A stretch of 64,000 nucleotides of DNA from Polyangiaceae bacterium (GTDB lineage Bacteria > Myxococcota_A > Polyangia > Polyangiales > Polyangiaceae): NCBI GenBank assembly GCA_009781005.1, contig WQYX01000005.1:1-64000 (forward strand), read 5' to 3'. The notes under the pieces are model-generated. The model had not been told where the DNA came from, did no database searches, and saw only the letters and a list, made by a program, of their open reading frames with translations. Below are positions 27,023-37,504 of the stretch, piece after piece; position 1 is the stretch's first letter; each line of letters begins with the position of its first letter. A program made the position numbers and the translations under genes.

Positions 27023-27931
27023 TCAGGAAGCGGAAAGGAGTCGATGGAGGTGACGACGCTCCCATGCAAGCGCGCGATCGTAGTTGCAGAACGCACGCTC
27101 TTTCTCCAGGAACTCCGGAGGATGCAAGACGCGGCGAGTGACTTGCCCTTTGGCCGACGCGATGTTCGAGCTCGCCCCACGCGCGCTGCGCGCCGTCGGA
27201 ATCATGTGGTGGTGGAGCATCTCGTGGTAGACGATGTATTCGACGAAGTACCGAGGGATCCAAGGCTTGTCGAGCACCGGGTGAATGCGGATGAGGCGCT
27301 CGAGGCTGCCGTAGCTTCCGAGCCGAATGGCCTTGCGCGGAGCACCGCGCCTGCGGGTTGTCTTGCGGCCCCACGTGATGAGCGCATGGCAGCCGCCTCC
27401 GAAATAAAGAGCATTGAGGTCGTTGTAAATTGCACGCAAATCGTGATGCGTGCCTTTGGCGGAGAGCGGAATGGCGCGGGGACAACGGCGCGCCAGCCAG
27501 GCACCGCTTGCCTCGATGTATTCGCCGACGAGCAAGCTCGCATGGCGATCGCCATGCGTGACGTAGCGCACGAGCGCGTCGACGACGGGCGGAGGCGCGT
27601 CGAGAAACATGTGGTGGATGCGCGCGTGAAGCACACCGCGCTTGATCGAGTGCGAGATGATGGAGTGCCGGTTGTCCGTGATCGAGAGCACGACCGGACG
27701 GCCGGGATACGCTGCCTTCAGACGCCGCTCGAGCGCCTGGCGCGCTCCTTCGTGAACGAAGAGGCGAGGCGATTGCGTTGGGAAGAGGAATGCGAGCTCG
27801 GCGCTCACCCGTTCCGAGATGCGGATGGCCGCCCGCATCGTGACCGGCGAACGAACCAGCGCGGCATTTGCGCGCAACCACCGCGGGGAAAGCGAACCAT
27901 GGATATTCAAAACCCCCGTTCGAACAGTCAT
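27023..27931 (-). CDS. SprT-like zinc metalloprotein
   Basis: This 302-aa protein contains HEMLH at 236-240, inside YIVYHEMLHHHM, with the preceding pattern ALITWGRK and RLGSYGSLERLIRIHPVLD found in SprT/DUF45-type peptidases. It has no signal peptide. A zinc peptidase role, perhaps on DNA-bound or damaged proteins, is suggested by the family. The ATG at 27931 is used; an ATG at codon 32 could also serve. It precedes the large lipoprotein gene by 26 nt and may share its transcript. Confidence 0.7.
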   Translation of the reverse strand: MTVRTGVLNIHGSLSPRWLRANAALVRSPVTMRAAIRISERVSAELAFLFPTQSPRLFVHEGARQALERRLKAAYPGRPVVLSITDNRHSIISHSIKRGVLHARIHHMFLDAPPPVVDALVRYVTHGDRHASLLVGEYIEASGAWLARRCPRAIPLSAKGTHHDLRAIYNDLNALYFGGGCHALITWGRKTTRRRGAPRKAIRLGSYGSLERLIRIHPVLDKPWIPRYFVEYIVYHEMLHHHMIPTARSARGASSNIASAKGQVTRRVLHPPEFLEKERAFCNYDRALAWERRHLHRLLSAS

Positions 27932-28127
27932 ATTGTCTCTATTTGGGGGTACGGGAGGGTGCGCCGGCTGTCAAGAAGTGGTCATTTTGCAAGCAATTTC
28001 AGTAGCTTAGACGCATATCAAGAGCTCTCGAATTCACGTATTCAAGAATCGTTTTAGCGGAAGAAATACGCCCCAGTGGCAACTCTTGACGAGAGACTCG
28101 GGACTCGCAAAAATTTGAATTTTATAG

Positions 28128-28172
28128 ACCGCTTTCAAGTTGACGATGAGATCGCAGCAAATCGAAAGCGGT
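28128..28172. repeat. Short form of element C
   Basis: This 45-bp sequence has the ends of element C, ACCGCTTTCAAGTTGACG on the left and CAAATCGAAAGCGGT on the right, without its central 75 bp. It lies 1 bp from the stop codon of sixA, so the sixA mRNA would end in a hairpin with 9-bp arms. It looks like an internal deletion derivative. Confidence 0.65.
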
Positions 28173-28173
28173 G

Positions 28174-28713
28174 TTAGCCGCGTCGCCAGGCGAGCGTCTT
28201 TGGATGAAGGACGAAACGTAATTTCGACGAGAAGTCCGCGCCGTGGGCATTGGGCGTGAGCTTCAATCCGACCACCATGGCTTTGAGCATGCCCTCTCGG
28301 GGCGGTTCTCCAATGAGACGCGCCACGAGCACTCCGAGATCAGGTTCATGGCCGACGATCATCACGCGCTTTCGCCCAGCACTTACGAGCTCGGAGACGA
28401 GGCCCATCTGGTCGCCACCTGGCGCCATCTCCAGGCGCATTTCGACCGAGCCTTTTGCGCCGGACGATCGTGCCTTTTTCTCCGATGCAACACGCTCCGC
28501 GAGCCCCGTTACCGAGGCGACGATTTCTGCGGTTTGAAAGGCCCGCACGAGCGGGCTCGACAGAATCACGAACGGCGCCTCGCCGTGCTCGGCAAGGGTC
28601 CGAGCCACGGCGTGAACCCGATTGCGTCCCGACTCCGTGAGCGCACGATCGGCGTCACGCTTCGTTGGCGAAGTATCCTCGGCGGGTCCGTGCCGCATCA
28701 CATAGAGCTTCAT
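28174..28713 (-). CDS. sixA: Phosphohistidine phosphatase SixA
   Basis: This 179-aa protein has the histidine phosphatase signature RHG at 7-9 and the second catalytic His in VMIVGHEPDLG. The family removes phosphate from His of phosphotransfer proteins. The N-terminal MKLYVMRHGPAE and the length agree with SixA. It lies alone: divergence or wide gaps separate it from both neighbours. The stop is TAA, next to the short element C. Confidence 0.88.
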   Translation of the reverse strand: MKLYVMRHGPAEDTSPTKRDADRALTESGRNRVHAVARTLAEHGEAPFVILSSPLVRAFQTAEIVASVTGLAERVASEKKARSSGAKGSVEMRLEMAPGGDQMGLVSELVSAGRKRVMIVGHEPDLGVLVARLIGEPPREGMLKAMVVGLKLTPNAHGADFSSKLRFVLHPKTLAWRRG

Positions 28714-28754
28714 CGGAACCCATCATATCGAAGGATAGGATGAGAGTGACGTCA

Positions 28755-29062
28755 GAGCGTGTTTACCAGCCGTTGCGAGCGAATCGAGGCTAGGGCCTGT
28801 CCCTGAATTCGACTCCACGTCGGCGGACTCGGCGGGTTTTGGCGGTCTTCATCGTTGCTCGTCGTCGACGTACTCCAGTACGTCTCCTCCTCGCGCCTCG
28901 AATCCCGCGCAAAACGCGCTCTCTCCTCCTCGGTCCGGAATTCAGGGACAGGCCCTAGGGCGGAGCGCGAGGAGCCCGCGTAAACGTACTTGTCGTACGT
29001 GCGCAGGCACCGCAGCGCCCAACCGACGTATCGATTTGCGCAGCAGGCTGGTAAACACGCTC
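28755..29062. mobile_element. MITE-like element A, copy 2, interrupted by element B
   Basis: The ends are the same 17-bp inverted repeats as copy 1. The element is flanked by TCA on both sides (28752-28754 and 29063-29065), and the right TCA is the complement of the recA stop codon TGA. Removing element B and one TA leaves 143 bp, the exact length of copy 1. So element A inserted first at the recA stop codon and element B inserted later into it. Confidence 0.88.
28793..28955. mobile_element. MITE-like element B, copy 1 (163 bp), nested in element A
   Basis: The inverted ends are GGGCCTGTCCCTGAATTC (18 bp, perfect). The element is flanked by TA at 28791-28792 and 28956-28957, while the uninterrupted copy of element A has a single TA at that point. 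A 2-bp TA duplication is typical of IS630/Tc1-mariner transposition, and is also known in part of the IS5 family. A second copy lies at 58618-58778. It has no coding capacity. Confidence 0.88.
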
Positions 29063-30229
<1,167 letters not shown>

Positions 30230-30245
30230 GGCGATGCACCCTATA

Positions 30246-30261
30246 CTGGTTTTTTGTTCAG
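30246..30261 (-). promoter_or_regulatory. LexA-box-like site upstream of recA
   Basis: On the plus strand the sequence is CTGGTTTTTTGTTCAGG, of CTG-N10-CAG form, 17-32 nt upstream of the recA ATG. Its right part TTTGTTCAGG agrees with the GTTCAG core that I recall for LexA sites in Myxococcus; the left half fits poorly. It overlaps the MMPL stop codon. The adjoining TTGACC and TATAGG (15 bp apart, on the recA strand) could be a promoter overlapped by the box. Confidence 0.5.
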
Positions 30262-32645
30262 GTCAATGAGAGTCCTCGCCGCGTCAGGCGCAGACCCGCC
30301 GGGATCACCACGAGCGCGCACACGAGACCAACCGCCGAACCGAGCGCGCCGATCTTGCCGACGTCAACGAGACCTCCGAAGCGGCACACCACGAGCGCAC
30401 CGAAACCCGCCGCGGTCGTGAGCGCCGTTGCCGACGCGAGCGGTGCCTGCTCAGCGAGCGCATCGCCGATGCCACGACGCTTGGCTGCGTCGAGGAGAAA
30501 GAGTGCTTCGTCGAGCGTGATGCCGAGCAGCACTGGGAGCACGAGCGCGTCGTAGGCATGCCACCGTGCGCCGACGAGTCGCGAGGTCAGAAGCACGATC
30601 GAAATCTCGACGACGAGAACGGCGATCGCCAGCGCAATGGCCACGGTCCGCTTGAGCGAAATGGCCAGGACGACGAACACGATGGCCATCGCGGCGACGA
30701 GCACCCGCGGCAGATCGCGTTCGAGCGTATCTTTGAGCGAGCTCTCGAGATCCGAAAACCCCGTGAGGATCGCCTCCGGATCGGCGGCGCGGAGGGTCGC
30801 ACGCGCGGCTCTGTCCTTGGCTGGATCTTGCATGAGGCGAACGTACGTGACGGCGATTGCACCCTTGTCGTCGAAGCCAAGATGGCGTCGCACAAGCCAC
30901 GGCATGCCGGCAGCGCCACCGGGCAACTCGTTGGTTGCATTCATCGTCGGATGCTCGAATGCCGCGAGCGCCGGTGCAAACGCGTCAGGCGACAATCCTT
31001 CTTCCTTCAAGACGCGCGCGAGGAGCGGCACTTTCGATGGCAAGTCGAGTCTGTCGCGCTCGGCGAGGCGCATGTGCTGAGCCGCTGCAGAAGGTGCGAT
31101 CGTCCCAAGCGCGTCGAAGCCCGCGATGGTGCCTTGTGCCGCGAGCGTCTCGGCAACCTCGGCGACGGCGTCCGCGCGTGCCCGCGCACGCGCCTCGTCG
31201 CGATCGGCCGACACGACGACGAGCTGACCGCGGGTGCCCCCAAACGCCGCGTAGATCTGCTCGTAGGTTGCAAGCGCAGGTAACGTCTTCGCATCGAGTG
31301 CGACGACGCCGTGATCGAACTCGGGGATCCCGATCGCGAACGCCCCCACGACGCACGCGGCTGCAGCGGCGAGCGCAAGCCAGGATCGACGGCGCGTCGC
31401 GGTGAGCGCGGAGATCCACGGAAGCGTCGTCGGCGCTGGGGGCGCGCCGCGTTCGAGCCATGATCCAACGAGCGGCACGACGAGCAGAATCGCCACCGCC
31501 GTGAGCACTTCGCCGATCCCGCAGAGCACCCCGAGCTGGCGCATGCCCGCAATGTCCGACAGTCCGAGGCAGGCAAAAGCACCGCCCGAAGCAAGCGCGG
31601 CTCCGAGCGTTGGCCGCCACGTTTCGCGCAGCGCAATGGCTGCAGACGTTGCCGGTGCGTGACCCTCTCGTCGCGCCATCAAGAGGTGCCCGTAGACGTG
31701 CACTCCCGTGTCGACGCCGACGCCGATGACGACGGCAGCAAACGCGGTCGCGATGGCCGAGAGATGCGGATAGGCGACTGCCGCAACGGCGGTGGTCCAG
31801 AGTGTCCCCGCAGCAAGTGGAGGGAGCACGGCGATGAGCGCGCGCACTCTGCGGAACGTCAAGACGAATACGACCGACGCGAGGACGAGCGAGAGAACGG
31901 AGCTAATCTCGAGATCTCGGCGCATCATCGCTTCGGTCTGCGTGGCGATGACGTGACCGCCCGTGAGCGAAATACTCACGTTCGGGTGAGCTCTTCTCAC
32001 GACGTCGAGCGCGGAGTCCGCTTCGTTCGTGAATCGTGCGGCCGCACCGGAATCGAACACGCGTCCTCTCGGTTCGACGACGAGCAAACGCGCCTTCCCG
32101 TCCTCCGCAACGAACGCGCCTCCGGGCGCGGCGCGTGCGCCCGCGGTAAGCTCGATGCGCTCCTCCCACGGAATCATCGAGAGCCGCAGCGGATCGTGCG
32201 TGAGGATCGGCGCAACGTCACTCGACCCGGGCGCGAGCAAGAGCGCTCGCGTGTCACGGATACGCTTTCGCATTCCGTCCTCGGTGAGCGCTGCGCGTAG
32301 CTTGTCGCGCGCGACGGGGCCTGCCCATCGCCACGCAGACGTCGGATCAGGCGCGCCGTCCATCTCTGGCGCGGGCGGACCACTCATCACCTGAGCCACC
32401 GACGCGCACCCTTCGAGCTTGTCCGCGGCTTCGCGGGCAGCTACTTGCAACTCAGTTGCGTTATTGCCACGCAGCAAGACGAGCGCAACGTCGCCTCCTC
32501 CGAACACACGCGTGACGCGCGCGAGCGCGGAAGCCTCCGGTGTTGCCGGAAAAAGTTCCGTGAGATCTCGCGAGAGCTCGAGCCGCAGAACGAGGATGAT
32601 CGAGAACACCGTGAGCAGCACGGCGGCGATGCGTGCAATCTTCAC
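30258..32645 (-). CDS. MMPL/RND-family membrane exporter
   Basis: This 795-aa protein shows the duplicated layout of the RND superfamily: an N-terminal helix (about 5-22), a large outer loop (to about 235), five or so helices, then a second copy of the pattern (helix near 425, loop to about 625, helices to the end). The motif [13 protein letters not shown] lies in the first helix bundle and [12 protein letters not shown] in the second. Such proteins export lipids or hydrophobic compounds using the proton gradient. GTG at 32645 overlaps the upstream stop by 4 nt. The substrate is unknown. Confidence 0.82.
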   Translation of the reverse strand: MKIARIAAVLLTVFSIILVLRLELSRDLTELFPATPEASALARVTRVFGGGDVALVLLRGNNATELQVAAREAADKLEGCASVAQVMSGPPAPEMDGAPDPTSAWRWAGPVARDKLRAALTEDGMRKRIRDTRALLLAPGSSDVAPILTHDPLRLSMIPWEERIELTAGARAAPGGAFVAEDGKARLLVVEPRGRVFDSGAAARFTNEADSALDVVRRAHPNVSISLTGGHVIATQTEAMMRRDLEISSVLSLVLASVVFVLTFRRVRALIAVLPPLAAGTLWTTAVAAVAYPHLSAIATAFAAVVIGVGVDTGVHVYGHLLMARREGHAPATSAAIALRETWRPTLGAALASGGAFACLGLSDIAGMRQLGVLCGIGEVLTAVAILLVVPLVGSWLERGAPPAPTTLPWISALTATRRRSWLALAAAAACVVGAFAIGIPEFDHGVVALDAKTLPALATYEQIYAAFGGTRGQLVVVSADRDEARARARADAVAEVAETLAAQGTIAGFDALGTIAPSAAAQHMRLAERDRLDLPSKVPLLARVLKEEGLSPDAFAPALAAFEHPTMNATNELPGGAAGMPWLVRRHLGFDDKGAIAVTYVRLMQDPAKDRAARATLRAADPEAILTGFSDLESSLKDTLERDLPRVLVAAMAIVFVVLAISLKRTVAIALAIAVLVVEISIVLLTSRLVGARWHAYDALVLPVLLGITLDEALFLLDAAKRRGIGDALAEQAPLASATALTTAAGFGALVVCRFGGLVDVGKIGALGSAVGLVCALVVIPAGLRLTRRGLSLT

Positions 32646-33955
32646 GTTTTGCTCGAGGGCTCGATGTGCACGCGCACACCCATGATGCGACGCCGGCTGA
32701 CGCTCGTGATTTCGGCGGTGGCGTAGGGGTCGAGATCGACCCTGTCACCAACACGCGGGATACGCCCGAGGCGGTTCAGGACGACCGTCCCGACCGTTTC
32801 GGCCCACTCCTCCGGCGCAGCTTGAACGCCCGCAGGACGGAGCTCCTCCATCGACGCGCGCGCGTCGACGTCCCACGTGTTGTATTCACCCGGCACTTCG
32901 ACCAGATGTGCAGCCTCCACGTCGAGCTCGTCGCGGATCTCGCCAACGATTTCCTCGAGCAGATCCTCCATGGTGAGGATGCCGCTCGTACCGCCATACT
33001 CGTCGACGACGACCGCGATCTGAACCTGCGAACGCTGCATCTCGCGCAGTACGTCCGAGAGGCTCTGCGCCTCCGGGACGAACAATATCTCACGGCGCAA
33101 GTTCTCGAGCGAAGGAAGCGCAGCGCTCTCGGGATCGAGCAAGAAGTCCTTGACGTAGAGATAGCCCGCGATCTCGTCGAGACTGCGGTCTCTCGTCAAG
33201 ATGACGCGCGAATATTGATGCATGCGAAGTTGGGCAATCGCATCGACGCCGGTGGTTGCGACGGGGAGGCTGAAGACGTCGACACGCGGCACCATCGCGT
33301 GGCGCGCGGTGCGTTGCGCGAAACGCGAAACATGCTCGAACAGCTCCGCGCGACTTTTGCCGTTGTGGCCGCGCGCAGCGTTCGCAGCAAGGATGCCAAT
33401 GAGTTCCTCTTCGGACAGCGTGCCCTCGTTCGCAGCGTCCGCGTTGAGACCCATGGTGCGCAAGATGAGGCGCGTGGCGCGCTCCAAGATCCAGAGCAGC
33501 GGCCGAAAGATCACGTACACGAGCTGGAGCGATGGAGCGGCCCCGTAAGCGATTTTTTCCGATCGCTGAATCGCAACGAGCTTCGGAACGAGCTCACCGA
33601 GCAGGACGTGGCTGAACGTGAGGACGGTGAACGACAGGACGACGATCGCAACATGGACGACTTCGCCCGGCTCTCTGCCGAGCAGAGAGCGCACCGCGTT
33701 GTCGACGAGCTGCTCGATTGCCGGCTGACCGATCCAGCCGAGCCCGAGACTCGCGAGCGTGACGCCGAACTGCGTGACCGACAAATAGCGATCGAGCCGC
33801 CCTACGACCGCGCGCGCCCGCCTGATGCGCGGATCTTCGCGCGGCGCTTTCTTCGTGTACGCGAGCGTGGTGCTGATCTTGACGATCGCAAATTCGGCCG
33901 CAACGAAGAAGCCATTGAGCGCGATGAAGACGACGGCGAGGAGAATCCCGACCAC
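32642..33955 (-). CDS. CNNM/CorC-type (hemolysin C) membrane protein
   Basis: This 437-aa protein has a DUF21 membrane domain with four helices (about 1-180), a pair of CBS domains (about 205-330, with VDEYGGTSGILTMEDLLEEIVG) and a C-terminal CorC_HlyC domain (about 345-430). The family is linked to Mg/Co efflux or metal resistance. It is translationally coupled to the MMPL gene by a GTGA overlap and is the first of a likely three-gene operon with recA. The start is GTG at 33955. Confidence 0.88.
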   Translation of the reverse strand: MVGILLAVVFIALNGFFVAAEFAIVKISTTLAYTKKAPREDPRIRRARAVVGRLDRYLSVTQFGVTLASLGLGWIGQPAIEQLVDNAVRSLLGREPGEVVHVAIVVLSFTVLTFSHVLLGELVPKLVAIQRSEKIAYGAAPSLQLVYVIFRPLLWILERATRLILRTMGLNADAANEGTLSEEELIGILAANAARGHNGKSRAELFEHVSRFAQRTARHAMVPRVDVFSLPVATTGVDAIAQLRMHQYSRVILTRDRSLDEIAGYLYVKDFLLDPESAALPSLENLRREILFVPEAQSLSDVLREMQRSQVQIAVVVDEYGGTSGILTMEDLLEEIVGEIRDELDVEAAHLVEVPGEYNTWDVDARASMEELRPAGVQAAPEEWAETVGTVVLNRLGRIPRVGDRVDLDPYATAEITSVSRRRIMGVRVHIEPSSKT

Positions 33956-34011
33956 GTTGAGCGCGCGACTCTAGCATCCATCGCTCATCGTCATGCGCGA
34001 CGTGCGCTCTA

Positions 34012-36294
34012 CTACTTCATCGAGAGCGCGATGCGCGGGACACCGGCTTCCCCACGCTCGAGGAAGCCATAGCGCGCAAGGTTGCTCATCACGCGGACCA
34101 CGTAGCCGCGTGTCTCGAGGAACGGAATCATCTCGACGAACACGTCGAGCGTCTCGCCCTTGGCGTGGTTTTGCCAGCGCACGATCGCATCGGCGCCCGC
34201 GTTGTATGCGGCCGCGGCGAGCGTCTCGTTGCCCGCAAACTTGTCGAGCAACTCGCGCAAGTAACGTGCGCCGAGCAACACGTTGTGCCCCGGGCGAACG
34301 AGCCAGCCCTCCTCGTGCGGCAAGCCTGCGGCCGTTGCCAGGACCTTCGCGGTGGCGGGCATGAGCTGCAGAAGCCCCACGGCACGCGCGGGCGAGACAG
34401 CGTCGGGATCGAACGCACTCTCCTGTCGCATCACAGCCCAAAGAAAATTCGTGTCGACGTGCGCGGTTTCGGCGGCGTTCTCGACGTGGCGTTCGTACGG
34501 CCTCGGAAATGCGCAGTCCCACGCCCAGCGGCTGTTCGGTCCCGGAGCCGTGGCGAGCAACGTCGGGGGCACCTTCAGCGAAAGCTGGTAGCGCCGCTTG
34601 GCGCGATCGAGTTCGGCGTACGCGCGGCAGAGAGCTTCGGTGCTGGGTCCTTGGGCTTTGCCAATGACAGCAGACTCGCGCTCGCGGAGGGCTTGTTCGG
34701 CGTCGGCGTCGAGACCGATGCGGTGAAGCACGTCGACCGGCGGCGGCAAAACGACGTCGAATGGTGTTGGCGGCGCACTCATCGCCGGCAGAGGATCGAT
34801 GACCGGGGGCACCGGGGTCGACTCGGCTACGAGGTGCGCTCGGGCGACGAGCGCCGGCCACGTCAGCGGGTGCGCGCGCGCAACTTCGGTCCACCGCGAG
34901 AGCGCATGAAGCCTGTCGCCATCACGCAGCGCCGCGAGCGTCGCAAGGTTCGTCCACCGCGCTCGCGCGATGGGATCATCACCGCTTCCTGCGAGATCTT
35001 CGAGAAGCTTTCGCGCAATCTTGTGATCTTGCGCCATGAGGTGTGACAGCGCGCGATAGCGGTCGGCTTCGCGCTTCTCGCGGCCGCGAGGCCACTCTTC
35101 TGCGTAGCCGTCGAACGCACGCGCAGCTTCACGCCATCGGCCGGCGAGCGCGTGCGTCCGCGCGATGTGAAAGGCGGCCTGATCCGCCCACGTCGTTTTC
35201 GGGTGCTGCCGGATCACCGATGCGAATGCGGCAAGCGCATCGGCATCGCGATCCGCGCGGGAAAACGCGCGTGCCGACAGGAATGCATCCTCGGCCGCGT
35301 GCGGACCTCCGAGGCGAGCGCACGCGCGATACGCGAGGGCTGCCTCGGTGTAGCGCGTGCGTGATTTGTACTCGATCTCCGCGCGCGCGCGGCACCGATC
35401 GATCTCGCTCAGATTGCCCTTCGCGTCTTTCGCGCTCGTGGCACGCTCGACGGTCCGCAACGCTTCGTCGGTGCGCCCCGCCTCGCCGAGCATGCGCGCC
35501 CGCGTGAGGAGATCGTCGGGGCTGAGCGTCACCCCGGGCGCGAAGTGCGCGAGCACGTCTTCGGCCGTCGTGGCGCGGCTGCTGTCGAGGGCGTGAACCG
35601 CGAGCCATTTCGCGTCGGTCGCAAGCGTGGATTCATCCGCGCCACCGTCGTTTCGGCCCGAAGTTCGTGCATCGCGGACAATACGCATGCGAAGTGCACG
35701 CGCGGCCTCTTCCTGCGTGCGCGTTCGGTTCGGCGCGCCAACGACGCGATCGCATTGCACCCGTGCGCGTGCCGTATCGCCAGCACGATCCCAGGCTTCA
35801 GCCGCGAGGAGCCACATCGATGGTACCGGCTGCGCCGCGAACCACTCCGCAGCCTCGTCTGCAGGGCCTGCCGCGATCTGCGAGAGCGCGCGCTCTTTGG
35901 CGATGAGATCGCGAAGCAAAGGCAGCGCGTCTTCGAGTTTGTCGAGCAGCGTGATCGCGAACGCTTCCTTACCGAGCATGCGCGCGACGCGCGCACGCGC
36001 AAGACGAACTTCGGGCTTGGCTCGTTCGGCAGGGGGTAGCGCGGAGATGATCGCCTCGGCCTCCGCCCATCGTTCGGCAGCGATGGCGGAAGGCCACGGC
36101 ACGTTGTCGATCGATCCCGCGTCGTTCGACACAGATTTTTCGATCGGAGCAAGTGCCGCGGACGCGTCACTCGATACTGGAGACGTTGACGCTGCTGGAT
36201 CGCTACGCGGGCAGCCCGCACACGCAGTCATGAGAAGCATGACAGACACGCAGGCAACGGCGCGTTCTCTTTTAAACAACGTGGGCGACGGCAA
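34012..36294 (-). CDS. Soluble lytic murein transglycosylase-like lipoprotein
   Basis: This 760-aa protein starts with a lipoprotein signal (ACVSVMLLMTAC). A long helical TPR-like region (about 60-560) precedes a lysozyme-fold SLT domain at about 605-760, with the catalytic Glu625 in VMRQESAFDPDAVS, then GLLQLMPATA and AYNAGADAI. It should cleave glycan strands of peptidoglycan with release of anhydro-muropeptides. The TTG at 36294 follows a strong GGAGGAGGAGG site that lies inside the end of the methyltransferase gene, giving a 23-nt overlap. Confidence 0.88.
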   Translation of the reverse strand: MPSPTLFKRERAVACVSVMLLMTACAGCPRSDPAASTSPVSSDASAALAPIEKSVSNDAGSIDNVPWPSAIAAERWAEAEAIISALPPAERAKPEVRLARARVARMLGKEAFAITLLDKLEDALPLLRDLIAKERALSQIAAGPADEAAEWFAAQPVPSMWLLAAEAWDRAGDTARARVQCDRVVGAPNRTRTQEEAARALRMRIVRDARTSGRNDGGADESTLATDAKWLAVHALDSSRATTAEDVLAHFAPGVTLSPDDLLTRARMLGEAGRTDEALRTVERATSAKDAKGNLSEIDRCRARAEIEYKSRTRYTEAALAYRACARLGGPHAAEDAFLSARAFSRADRDADALAAFASVIRQHPKTTWADQAAFHIARTHALAGRWREAARAFDGYAEEWPRGREKREADRYRALSHLMAQDHKIARKLLEDLAGSGDDPIARARWTNLATLAALRDGDRLHALSRWTEVARAHPLTWPALVARAHLVAESTPVPPVIDPLPAMSAPPTPFDVVLPPPVDVLHRIGLDADAEQALRERESAVIGKAQGPSTEALCRAYAELDRAKRRYQLSLKVPPTLLATAPGPNSRWAWDCAFPRPYERHVENAAETAHVDTNFLWAVMRQESAFDPDAVSPARAVGLLQLMPATAKVLATAAGLPHEEGWLVRPGHNVLLGARYLRELLDKFAGNETLAAAAYNAGADAIVRWQNHAKGETLDVFVEMIPFLETRGYVVRVMSNLARYGFLERGEAGVPRIALSMK

Positions 36295-37504
36295 AGCCTC
36301 CTCCTCCTTCGAAACCGAACGATGCGCTCACCCCCGTCTCGTCGTCACCGCGGACGACGCGCAGAAGCCGCGGCTCGCACAGGGTCTCGCAATGATCCCC
36401 GGACTCGATCCCGATCCAACGCCGGCCCATTTTGTGCGCGACAGCGGCCGTGGTGCCGCTGCCGAGAAACGGGTCAATCACCCAATCACCGGGCTCGCTC
36501 GCCATCGCGAGAACGCGCGCAACGAGGCGCTCGGGCTTTTTGTTGCGCGAGAAGACGACGCCGCCTTCGCGCGCGATGCCCTGGAACTTCACGTCGTCCC
36601 ACACGTTGGTGATCGGCTCGACGATGACGTTTTCGCCGTCGACGCTCTGGACCTTGTCCTTCAAAAACAGGATGCGATTCCCCCCGCGCACGATGAAGGG
36701 CGGCCTGCCTTCACGCTCGTGAACGAACACGCACGATGGTTCCGCGCGCGACCGATCCACGATCCGTTGCGCGGCGCGCGCGATGGCTTCGTAGCGCGGC
36801 TGCGCGAAACGCACGACGTGCCCAGCGTGATCGATCGCAAAGCGCTCCACGACGTGCGCGAGCTCGCGGGCGCCGAGCGCGCGCGCGGCATCGCGCACCG
36901 ATGCGTGACCGAGCTCTTTGCATGCAGCCGTGCGCAAGGGGCGAAACGTCCAGCACGCGTGCGGCGCATCCGGATTGTCGAGCCACGTGCCGTATGCTGA
37001 ATCGTATCCACAACGCACGCGCACCTGCGGATGGTAGCGCCAGTTTTTTTTGTCCTTCGCGTAGGCGAGCAAAAAGTCACTGACGTGCACGGGTCCGCGG
37101 TTTTGCGCCTTGTGCCCCGTTGGCGCGCTCCGAACGATCGTGATCGTGCTGATATGATTTTTTGCGCCGAAGACTTCGTCCATCAGGAGCGTGAGGCGCG
37201 CAAGCTCCGTGTCGTCGATCTCCACGAACACGGACCCGTCGCTGGCAAGCAGCGGAGCGAGCGCCAGAAGGCGCGATCTCATCATGCTGACCCACGCGTC
37301 GCTCGTTCTCGAATCAGTGTATTCTGCAAACTTGCGGCCCGTATTGAACGGCGGATCGAGGTACGCACAACGAATCTTTCCGTCGAAGTTCGCTCGCAGA
37401 GCCAGAAGCGCCGCAAGATTGTCACCGTGCACGAGCAAATTCTCCGCGCCCGCATGTCCGTGGCGCCTCACGACGTGCACTCCTTCGCTCGCGCATTCGC
37501 TCAC
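36272..37504 (-). CDS. Solitary beta-class DNA methyltransferase
   Basis: About 410 aa. The catalytic motif DPPF(NTG) is at 50-53 and the AdoMet-binding motif DPFLGSGTT at 344-352, the order of beta-class N6-adenine or N4-cytosine enzymes (type III Mod-like). The 200 residues between them are long enough for a target recognition region. No restriction gene is next to it, so it may be an orphan epigenetic enzyme. The GTG at 37504 overlaps the ABC1 stop (GTGA); an ATG at 37534 is the alternative. The frame extends far upstream as antisense noise. Confidence 0.83.
   Translation of the reverse strand: MSECASEGVHVVRRHGHAGAENLLVHGDNLAALLALRANFDGKIRCAYLDPPFNTGRKFAEYTDSRTSDAWVSMMRSRLLALAPLLASDGSVFVEIDDTELARLTLLMDEVFGAKNHISTITIVRSAPTGHKAQNRGPVHVSDFLLAYAKDKKNWRYHPQVRVRCGYDSAYGTWLDNPDAPHACWTFRPLRTAACKELGHASVRDAARALGARELAHVVERFAIDHAGHVVRFAQPRYEAIARAAQRIVDRSRAEPSCVFVHEREGRPPFIVRGGNRILFLKDKVQSVDGENVIVEPITNVWDDVKFQGIAREGGVVFSRNKKPERLVARVLAMASEPGDWVIDPFLGSGTTAAVAHKMGRRWIGIESGDHCETLCEPRLLRVVRGDDETGVSASFGFEGGGGFAVAHVV

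Noticed and set aside
27065-27881. N-terminal extension of the large lipoprotein (frame open to 27881)
   Set aside because: The extension is antisense to codons of the SprT-like gene, is Arg/His-rich, and would hide a clear lipoprotein signal beginning at GTG 26996.
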